From: Streptomyces violaceus
Lineage (GTDB): Bacteria > Actinomycetota > Actinomycetes > Streptomycetales > Streptomycetaceae
Assembly: GCA_000715635.1 (NCBI GenBank)
Contig: KL569100.1
Span: 85,058-90,328, forward strand
Direction of reading: 5' to 3'
Length of the DNA: 5,271 bases
Shown here: one piece after another, positions 1-3,999 of the stretch
Numbering within the stretch: the stretch's first letter is position 1
Layout of the letters: every line of letters starts with the position of its first letter
Position numbers and translations under genes: made by a program
The notes under the pieces: generated by a model
What the model saw: only the letters and a program-made list of their open reading frames with translations
What the model was told of the DNA's origin: nothing
Databases searched by the model: none

Positions 1-53
1 CGGAGACGGCGGCCACGGCGGAAGCCGCTGACCAGGACGAGCCGGCGTCATGA
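1..53 (+). CDS. C-terminal end of an upstream gene, possible antitoxin (partial)
   Basis: Reading from base 3, the frame gives the last 16 residues of a protein (ETAATAEAADQDEPAS) and a TGA stop at 51-53. The Ala/Glu/Asp-rich ending looks like a disordered acidic tail. The stop overlaps the ATG of the next gene (ATGA, 50-53), so the two genes are translationally coupled. Because the next gene encodes a RelE/ParE-type toxin, and type II toxin-antitoxin operons commonly place the antitoxin first with a short overlap, this is most simply the antitoxin. No DNA-binding domain lies inside the window, so that identity rests on context alone. The reading frame and stop are directly visible. Confidence 0.6.
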   Translation, partial: ETAATAEAADQDEPAS

Positions 54-535
54 CCGCGGGACAGGGACAGCCCGCCTTCGGACTGAGCTTCGATCCGCGC
101 GCGCTGACCGATCTTCTCCAGGCCCCCAGCGACATACGCGACCTCACTCTTGCCTACCTGCAGGAAGTCGTGAACGCGCAGCGCTTCGGGCTGCGCCTCG
201 ACGGTGACCTGGAGGGCTGTCGAAAGCTGTTCGTGGACTCCCGCAAGGACTGGCGCGTCGTCTACGCCGTCCGGCCGGCGCCCGCGGAGTCCGCCCACCA
301 CAAGGAGATCCACGTCGTCGCGATCCGGCCGCGCGCGGGCAACGACGTCTACGACGAGGTCGGCCGCCGTCTGGGCATGACTCGCCGGCCGCTGAGCGCC
401 CGCACCCACGCGGCACGCTCCCGTTCCCCGCAACTGGCCGCCCGCGCGCCCGTGCCCCGGCCCGGTCCGCCGCCCACCGCGCCGCCGGGTCTGCCCCGTC
501 CCGCACCGAACCCCGCGCACCATCCCACCCGCTGA
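50..535 (+). CDS. RelE/ParE-family toxin with a long Pro/Arg-rich C-terminal tail
   Basis: The 161-residue protein has a recognisable RelE/ParE-like core at about residues 10-109. Visible pieces are an N-terminal helical region, the DGDLEGCRKL segment (51-60), the DWRVVY strand (67-72), the IHVVAIRPR strand (87-95) and a following VYDEVGRRLG helix (100-109). This order matches actinobacterial RelE-like toxins. RelE members cleave mRNA at the ribosome and ParE members poison gyrase; I cannot tell which applies here. Residues 110-161 are a low-complexity Pro/Ala/Arg tail that goes well beyond the usual toxin length of about 100-125 residues. The ATG start is supported by its 4-base overlap with the upstream stop. 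A toxin made inactive by its tail, or a non-toxic relative, is possible. The fold call is fairly secure; toxicity is inferred. Confidence 0.72.
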   Translation: MTAGQGQPAFGLSFDPRALTDLLQAPSDIRDLTLAYLQEVVNAQRFGLRLDGDLEGCRKLFVDSRKDWRVVYAVRPAPAESAHHKEIHVVAIRPRAGNDVYDEVGRRLGMTRRPLSARTHAARSRSPQLAARAPVPRPGPPPTAPPGLPRPAPNPAHHPTR

Positions 536-553
536 ACGCACGAAGCGTCGCCT

Positions 554-901
554 ATGCCCCCTGAACCCGCGCCGGCACCCTCCCGGCGTGCGGTTTCCCC
601 GCTCGACCATCGCCTCGAAGCCGCCACCGGGCACGACATCGACACCCTGTGGTGCTACCGCGACTGCGGCGTCCTCGACGAGCAGCACGCCCAACTGGTG
701 GACCAGCACCGGAAGCTGGCCAAGACCCAGACTGGCGTCATCTTCCATCTGCGCCTCCTCAACCGCCTGTCCAGCGGCGAGTTCGACGTCGACGGCGCTC
801 TGTTCACGCGTATCGACCGCACCGTGGAGCAGTTGGAAGAGGCTGCCGACGCGCGGGACGCCGCTGCCCGGGATGTGCTCGCCGCCCTGGAGCCCATCTA
901 A
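554..901 (+). CDS. Small helical protein of unknown function, paralogous to three downstream genes; probably the front part of a decayed longer gene
   Basis: The 115-residue protein has no recognised family. After a Pro-rich start (1-17) it is predicted to be almost all helix, with heptad-like patterning around 40-70 and 85-112. Its motifs are GHDIDTL (26-32), HRKLA (52-56) and ADARDAAARDVLAAL (98-112). The last two recur at matching spacing in the proteins at 2610, 3089 and 3543, so these look like one divergent family. The ATG at 554 has only a weak GAAG (542-545) as ribosome binding site. It starts 18 bases after the toxin stop, so it may be co-transcribed with it. The TAA stop (899-901) is suspect: the same frame continues with strong third-position G/C bias into a winged-helix segment that lacks its own start. 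One base change (TAA to GAA) would join them. Confidence 0.65.
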   Translation: MPPEPAPAPSRRAVSPLDHRLEAATGHDIDTLWCYRDCGVLDEQHAQLVDQHRKLAKTQTGVIFHLRLLNRLSSGEFDVDGALFTRIDRTVEQLEEAADARDAAARDVLAALEPI

Positions 902-1251
902 GCCGCAGCAGCGTTCGTCGCGCCCGACGCGCAGCAGCTCTCGACTGACGACCCGGCGGCGCTGCTCGCCATCGCCGGCGGCGCCAAGCTCTACGAACAC
1001 CTGCTGACCGGCCGGATGTCCGTCACAGCCGCCTCCGGCACCCGCATCCCCACACCAAGCTACGGCGGCTGGAGGACGCCAGCCTGGTCGCCCAGGACAC
1101 CGGCCACCCCGTACACGCCGGCCAGCCGGTCGCGCTCACCGACGCCGGAAGAGCCGCGCTGTTCGCCGCCCGCCGGGCCCCCACGACGCAGACGCCGAAG
1201 GTCCCAGCTCGCCCCGGCACATCGCCGTCCACTCCGGCGCAGTGGCGCTGA
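902..1251 (+). pseudogene. Frameshifted winged-helix DNA-binding segment, remnant joined to the preceding ORF
   Basis: Directly after the TAA at 899-901, the same frame reads on through AALLAIAGGAKLYEHLLTGR and MSVTAASGTRIP to about 1051. The coding signal then moves to another frame, giving HTKLRRLEDASLVAQ, then a wing, then VALTDAGRAALFAARRAP, ending at TGA 1249-1251. Together these read as one winged helix: helix, recognition helix ending in RLEDASLV, beta wing, and the TDAGRAAL helix typical of such folds. Third-position G/C is 45 of 50 codons before the switch and 58 of 66 after it. The break maps to the CCCC run at 1048-1051, where one extra C would restore a continuous frame. No ATG, GTG or TTG precedes the conserved part in frame; the first is ATG 1016, inside the domain. 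The segment is therefore most likely the back half of the gene starting at 554. A sequencing error at the C run is the main alternative for the frameshift. Confidence 0.62.
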
Positions 1252-1259
1252 ACTCCACC

Positions 1260-1265
1260 GAAAGG
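1260..1265 (+). promoter_or_regulatory. Ribosome binding site GAAAGG deciding a TTG start
   Basis: GAAAGG lies 7 bases before the TTG at 1273 and 4 bases before the adjacent TTG at 1270. No ATG or GTG is available nearby in this frame. The 7-base spacing equals that seen at two other TTG-started genes in the window, which favours 1273. Confidence 0.5.
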
Positions 1266-1272
1266 CCCCTTG

Positions 1273-2013
1273 TTGTCTCCCACCGAACCGGCGCCAGTCC
1301 GGAAGTCCATCCCTCAAGTCGACTTCGATCTGGACGACCTCGACGCCGACGAGGAGCGGTACCTCGGCTTCTACCGCAAGGTCGGCGTCCACGAGGACAT
1401 GCTCGTCCCCCTCGCCGAACATCACGACGGTCCGCACAGCTACTACGTCCTGTTCGACCGCACCGCGACCTGGGGACACCCCGGCATGCCCCAGGTGCTC
1501 GCCGTGCATCTGCAACGGGACCACGAGAAGCGGACGTTCAGCTTCGAGAAGGCCCCGCTGCCGCTGCCCGCGATGGCGCAGTCCTGGCTCATCCACCGCG
1601 GCTGCCCGCACGATGCCATCGGCCTCGACCCCGAGCTGGGCCCGCCGCCGGCTGACGAGGCCACGCGAGTACTGGAGCGACGCCTCGCCGGCGACGGTGA
1701 CCACTACGCCATGGGCTACTCCTACACCAGCGACGACCCGGACGACATGGTCGTCGTCGTGGCCCTGCGCGTCCTGGACGAACGCGCCCCGTCGCCGTTC
1801 CGCGTTGTGGTCGAAGAGGTCGATACCGACACCTGGACGCACACCCTGCGCGAGGGCGGCTTCGACACGGTCGACGAGGCCCTGCAGTGGTGCGACGACC
1901 GGCTCACCGGCGAGGCCGGCCCTCTCCCGCCGGTCCGCCCGGCAGCCGCCGCCAGCCGCCCGGCCGGTGTGGCGAAGGCCCCCGCCCCGCGCCCGCCAGG
2001 CCGTTCGCGCTGA
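1273..2013 (+). CDS. Acidic two-part protein of unknown function
   Basis: The protein is 246 residues long from the TTG at 1273 (247 from the TTG at 1270). I do not recognise the family. An acidic stretch rich in Asp, Glu and Leu (17-29) precedes a first part (about 30-115) with aromatic and charged strands: SYYVLFDRTATWGHPGMP (56-73), VLAVHLQRDHEKRTFSFEK (75-93) and SWLIHRGCP (104-112). A Pro-rich linker (about 118-128) leads to a second part (about 130-212) with DHYAMGYSYTSDDPDD (143-158), the strand MVVVVALRV (159-167), FRVVVEEVDTDTWTH (176-190) and a closing helix FDTVDEALQWCDDRL (197-211). Residues 217-246 are a Pro/Ala/Arg tail. There is no signal peptide or membrane segment, so it should be cytoplasmic. 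It starts 18-21 bases after the decayed winged-helix gene. The reading frame has strong third-position G/C bias; its function is unknown. Confidence 0.8.
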   Translation: MSPTEPAPVRKSIPQVDFDLDDLDADEERYLGFYRKVGVHEDMLVPLAEHHDGPHSYYVLFDRTATWGHPGMPQVLAVHLQRDHEKRTFSFEKAPLPLPAMAQSWLIHRGCPHDAIGLDPELGPPPADEATRVLERRLAGDGDHYAMGYSYTSDDPDDMVVVVALRVLDERAPSPFRVVVEEVDTDTWTHTLREGGFDTVDEALQWCDDRLTGEAGPLPPVRPAAAASRPAGVAKAPAPRPPGRSR

Positions 2014-2022
2014 GCGCTCAGC
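2009..2022. repeat. 14-bp perfect palindrome over the stop codon
   Basis: GCTGAGCGCTCAGC is a perfect 14-bp palindrome that contains the TGA stop (2011-2013) of the preceding gene. It could fold as a 5-bp stem with a GCGC loop or act as a protein-binding site. It directly abuts a second small stem (GCCCG-ACG-CGGGC, 2021-2033; the two share 2 bases), so together they may slow or end transcription. There is no T-run, but actinomycete terminators often lack one. The role is inferred. Confidence 0.4.
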
Positions 2023-2033
2023 CCGACGCGGGC
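2021..2033 (+). terminator. Possible weak terminator hairpin after the acidic protein gene
   Basis: GCCCG (2021-2025) and CGGGC (2029-2033) form a 5-bp all-G/C stem with an ACG loop just after the stop codon. No T-tract follows. Its position between two apparently separate transcription units is the main support. Confidence 0.28.
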
Positions 2034-2055
2034 GGCGCAACATATCCGACGATCG

Positions 2056-2094
2056 CCGGTTAGCCAAACCGGAGATTCTCCGGACTCTTATACA
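2056..2094 (+). promoter_or_regulatory. Overlapping inverted repeats and a possible -10 element upstream of the secreted SH3 gene
   Basis: Two perfect inverted repeats share the CCGG at 2069-2072. The first is CCGGTTAGCCAAACCGG (2056-2072; 6-bp arms, 5-base centre) and the second is CCGGAGATTCTCCGG (2069-2083; 7-bp arms, 1-base centre). As RNA, only one hairpin could form at a time. As DNA, they look like operator half-sites, with CCGG at 2056, 2069 and 2080. An AT-rich TTATACA (2088-2094), unusual for this DNA, follows at once and could be a -10 element. No convincing -35 hexamer is visible. The site lies about 65-105 bases before the SH3 gene start, so a regulator-controlled promoter is a reasonable inference. 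Confidence 0.45.
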
Positions 2095-2144
2095 GGCGCC
2101 GGGACCCCCCGCGGCGCCCTTCCACACATTCCCCACGCCTTCAC

Positions 2145-2149
2145 GGAGG
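2145..2149 (+). promoter_or_regulatory. Ribosome binding site GGAGG for the SH3 gene
   Basis: A near-perfect GGAGG lies 10 bases before the ATG at 2160. It is among the strongest ribosome binding sites in the window and fixes the start of the secreted protein. Confidence 0.7.
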
Positions 2150-2159
2150 CTTTTTCCGC

Positions 2160-2513
2160 ATGCGCTCCACCCGAATTGCCATATCCGCGGCGATGCTCGG
2201 CGCACTCGCGCTGCCGGTGCTGTCCGCCACCTCCGCCAGCGCCGCGACCGTACCCACGGCAGCAACCGCCGCCTCCGCCGTCAGCTGCCACAACCTGCCG
2301 CCGCTCCCGTACGCGGTGCACGCCAAGGCCGTGACCATCCGGTCCAAGGCCAGCTCGAAGTCCACGGCGCTCGGCGTGCTCTACAAGAGCCACAAGTTCA
2401 CCGTCTCCAAGAAGAGCGGCAACTGGCTCTACATCACAGACAAGACGACCGGCGTCAAGGGCTGGGTCTCCGGCACGTACGTCTACCGCGACGTCCGTAT
2501 GTGCCTGGACTGA
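2160..2513 (+). CDS. Secreted bacterial SH3-domain protein
   Basis: The 117-residue protein starts with a classic Sec signal peptide: basic MRSTR, a hydrophobic core (about 6-21) and an ASA-A cleavage motif (probable cut after A28). An Ala/Thr-rich spacer (29-41) leads to a bacterial SH3 (SH3_3-type) domain at about 51-111. Characteristic pieces are AVTIRSKASSKSTALGVLYK (57-76), HKFTVSKKSGNWLYI (78-92) and VKGWVSGTYV (99-108). Such domains commonly bind cell-wall peptides or act as wall-targeting modules; no catalytic domain is present. Mature cysteines C43 and C115 flank the domain and could form a disulfide. The gene has its own leader with palindromes and a strong GGAGG site. It also lacks the Pro/Arg tail and TTG start of its neighbours, so it looks like an independent unit between the two parts of the cluster. 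The domain and export calls are strong; its partner is unknown. Confidence 0.88.
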   Translation: MRSTRIAISAAMLGALALPVLSATSASAATVPTAATAASAVSCHNLPPLPYAVHAKAVTIRSKASSKSTALGVLYKSHKFTVSKKSGNWLYITDKTTGVKGWVSGTYVYRDVRMCLD

Positions 2514-2609
2514 CCAGGCTTCAGCACCTCCCGGCAAGCGGCTGATCCGCCGATTACGGGGCCCCTCACATTCCCTACGCATCAGCCTCTCCAGAACAGG
2601 AGATCCCCC
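2514..2609 (+). other. Intergenic region with weak inverted repeats
   Basis: This 96-base gap holds a short stem GCGG-CTGAT-CCGC (2538-2550), the palindrome GGGGCCCC (2558-2565), and a wider inverted pair GGCTGAT (2540-2546) with ATCAGCC (2581-2587). Any of these could form a terminator for the SH3 gene or an operator for the operon that begins at 2610. I see no clear -35/-10 pair. A promoter should lie here or upstream if the two units are separate. Confidence 0.35.
2598..2602 (+). promoter_or_regulatory. Ribosome binding site AGGAG deciding a TTG start
   Basis: AGGAG lies 7 bases before the TTG at 2610, with a C-run in the spacer. The first in-frame ATG lies deep in the protein, so the TTG start is well supported. 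Confidence 0.65.
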
Positions 2610-3092
2610 TTGTCCGACGGCATATCCGAGGATTCTGCGGATGTCGTGGGCGTGCTCACCGAACGGATCGAAGCGCGCTTCGACATGGGCATGGACCAGT
2701 TGAAGGCCGCGGTCGCCGCCGCGCCGACCGCGAACCCTGACGCCACCGACGTCGTCAAGTGGCACGGCCTTCTCGCCGAGGCCCAGTCCGTGCTGGAGCG
2801 CGCGGAGGACGACCTCCTCGCCGCACTGCAGACCCAGCCCAGCGAGGTCGACGACCCGACGATGGGCCTCGCCCACCGGGTGAACGCGGCCGTCACTGCC
2901 CGCGACGGCCGGGCCATGGTCGTGCGATGGCTCCTCGACCCGAACGCCCCGGGGAAGAAGGACCTCGCCGCAGAGCGCCTCGCCCGCCTTCGGCCCCGCC
3001 CCGGGCCTGCGGTGCAGACCAGCGCCCCCAACCGGCCCGCGGGTTCAACCGCACCGCCGACGGCCTGGCGGTCGGCAAGGGCCGCCCGATGA
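2610..3092 (+). CDS. Small helical protein of unknown function, paralogue 2
   Basis: The 160-residue protein has no recognised family. Its core is mostly helix: an acidic start (1-18), then DQL (29-31), WHGLLAEAQSVLERAEDDLL (51-70) and VTARDGRAMVVRWLL (95-109). The shared marks are H52xxL55A56 and A97-R98-D99, with L31 to R98 spaced by 67 residues. Matching distances in the genes at 554, 3089 and 3543 are 69, 69 and 68. It is the most divergent of the four. Residues 123-160 are a Pro/Arg/Ala tail ending in Arg. Translation starts at TTG behind AGGAG. The TGA stop overlaps the ATG of the next gene (ATGA, 3089-3092), so the two are coupled and may act together. No signal peptide or membrane segment is seen. 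It is likely the first gene of an operon running past the window end. Confidence 0.8.
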   Translation: MSDGISEDSADVVGVLTERIEARFDMGMDQLKAAVAAAPTANPDATDVVKWHGLLAEAQSVLERAEDDLLAALQTQPSEVDDPTMGLAHRVNAAVTARDGRAMVVRWLLDPNAPGKKDLAAERLARLRPRPGPAVQTSAPNRPAGSTAPPTAWRSARAAR

Positions 3093-3532
3093 GCCGGGAC
3101 AAGGCCAGCACCATGGACGCCGACCTGCAGAAGGTCTTCGGTAAGCCGGTCCTCGAGCTGTACGAGGCGGCTGCCGACTACGATGCCTCGCCCGCGCTCG
3201 CCCGGGCCCTGGAACTGCGGTCCTTCCTGGCGCTCACCGAGGAGCAGGTCGCCCGCGTCCGCGACCGCGTCCACGCCGACATGGATCCGGACCGCAACAT
3301 GGGCGAACTGTCGGCGGACAAGCTCCGCTTCGACGCGCAGTGGCTGGACGCGGCACTGAAGGCCCGCGACGGCTACCGCGCCGCCCTCGGCGAGCTGCTG
3401 CGCACCATGCCCCCGCCCGCCCAGCAGGCCCGGCCCGTACGAACGGCTCAGCTCTGGGCCACCGCAACCCTGCCCCCGTCTGCCGCCCCGGCACCCCAGC
3501 GTGCCGGGGCGGCCCGGGCCCGCCGACCGTGA
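3089..3532 (+). CDS. Small helical protein of unknown function, paralogue 3
   Basis: The 147-residue protein starts at an ATG that overlaps the previous stop (ATGA), with AAGGG (3077-3081) 7 bases ahead. An alternative ATG at 3113 has AAGG 8 bases ahead and would drop eight residues. The helical core reads VFGKPVLELYEAA (16-28), LRSFLALTEEQV (43-54), DPDRNMGELSADKL (66-79) and LKARDGYRAALGELL (90-104). It aligns with the next gene almost without gaps: FGKP against YGAP at the same residues 17-20, PDRNMG against PERQIG, and ARD against VRE one residue apart. It also shares [HR]xxLA with the other two relatives. The tail (107-147) is rich in Pro, Ala and Arg. There is no catalytic motif, signal peptide or membrane segment. 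It probably assembles with its paralogues as a helical bundle or coiled coil; that is an inference. Confidence 0.8.
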   Translation: MSRDKASTMDADLQKVFGKPVLELYEAAADYDASPALARALELRSFLALTEEQVARVRDRVHADMDPDRNMGELSADKLRFDAQWLDAALKARDGYRAALGELLRTMPPPAQQARPVRTAQLWATATLPPSAAPAPQRAGAARARRP

Positions 3533-3535
3533 AAG
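3531..3535 (+). promoter_or_regulatory. Ribosome binding site GAAAG deciding a TTG start
   Basis: GAAAG overlaps the TGA stop at 3530-3532 and lies 7 bases before the TTG at 3543, with a C-run in the spacer. An in-frame GTG at 3501 sits inside the previous gene and would add a Pro/Arg-rich extension unlike the related proteins, so the TTG is preferred. Confidence 0.48.
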
Positions 3536-3542
3536 CCCCCGA

Positions 3543-3956
3543 TTGCCCCACCCCACGTCCACCGACATAGCTGGACGGATCGAGGACCTGTACGGCGCAC
3601 CGCTCGCCGACCTCGAAGCCCACGCCCAGGACCAGCCGCCCGGCATGCTCTGTGCCCTGCTCGGCATGCACGACGACCTTGCCCTCGCCGAGCGCAGCAT
3701 CGACTTCCACCGCGACCACCTCGCCCGGTTCATCCACCCCGAACGGCAGATCGGCCCGCACGAGGTCTCCCACCTCCTCGACGGGACCCGCCGGCTCGCC
3801 GAAGCCGTCGCCGTCCGCGAGGTCCAGGCCAAATCGGTCGCCGCCGTCCTGCAGAGCCTGGCCCGCGTCCCGGCCCCGACGCCTGTCCCGCCAGCTCCCT
3901 CGCCACCTGCTCCGGCTCCGCCTCTTGCGGCGCCGAGTCCGGCGCACAGCCGCTGA
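3543..3956 (+). CDS. Small helical protein of unknown function, paralogue 4
   Basis: The 137-residue protein is read from the TTG at 3543. With this start, its core falls on the same residue numbers as the previous gene product, which supports the choice over the GTG at 3501. Core motifs are LYGAPLADLEAHA (16-28), HDDLALAERSIDFHRDHL (43-60), IHPERQIGPHEVSHLL (64-79), RLAEAVAVREVQAKSVAAVL (84-103) and a closing helix. The family marks H43xxL46A47 and R92-E93 are present; Glu replaces the Asp found in its relatives. Residues 109-137 are a nearly pure Pro/Ala/Ser tail ending in Arg. The gene begins 10 bases after the previous stop and ends 43 bases before the tandem HxlR gene, so it is probably co-transcribed with both. 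No enzyme motif is seen. A structural or adaptor role is a guess. Confidence 0.76.
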   Translation: MPHPTSTDIAGRIEDLYGAPLADLEAHAQDQPPGMLCALLGMHDDLALAERSIDFHRDHLARFIHPERQIGPHEVSHLLDGTRRLAEAVAVREVQAKSVAAVLQSLARVPAPTPVPPAPSPPAPAPPLAAPSPAHSR

Positions 3957-3985
3957 CTCGCAGGCGATCCCACTTTTCATGCACC

Positions 3986-3991
3986 CTGGAG
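3986..3991 (+). promoter_or_regulatory. Ribosome binding site CTGGAG deciding a TTG start
   Basis: CTGGAG lies 8 bases before the TTG at 4000. The in-frame ATG at 3979 has no good site at proper distance (only AGG at 3962-3964), so the TTG start is preferred. The difference is seven residues. Confidence 0.5.
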
Positions 3992-3999
3992 TTCCTCCC

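Noticed and set aside
2095..2118. GGCGCC repeated at 2095-2100 and 2113-2118 as a leader hairpin
   Set aside because: GGCGCC is a very common word in DNA of this composition and the intervening sequence does not extend the stem.
1060..2265. Long - strand ORF of about 400 codons
   Set aside because: It mirrors the codon bias of the + strand acidic gene, has no recognisable domain, and runs through the intergenic palindromes.
1016..2545. A long + strand ORF covering the acidic protein and SH3 genes in another frame
   Set aside because: Its translation is low-complexity Pro/Arg/Ser/Thr and it runs across two better-supported genes. Only its first dozen codons belong to the real winged-helix remnant.
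2540..2587. GGCTGAT and ATCAGCC inverted pair as an attachment site or operator
   Set aside because: A single 7-bp pair with a 34-base gap is weak and has no neighbouring integrase or conserved copy. It is mentioned only within the intergenic entry.
2759..3088. Upstream extension of the third helical gene inside the second
   Set aside because: It is out of frame with a well-supported gene and is Arg/Pro/Gly-rich. The ATG at 3089 has a ribosome binding site and a coupled overlap.
2582..3973. Long - strand ORF of about 460 codons
   Set aside because: It is antisense to three + strand genes that have ribosome binding sites, overlaps and a shared family pattern. Its own translation is Arg/Gly/Ser-rich without domains.
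3652..3999. Upstream extension of the tandem HxlR gene to an ATG at 3652
   Set aside because: The extension overlaps the previous gene and reads as Ser/Pro/Arg low complexity. HxlR homology starts after 4000, and CTGGAG precedes the TTG there.
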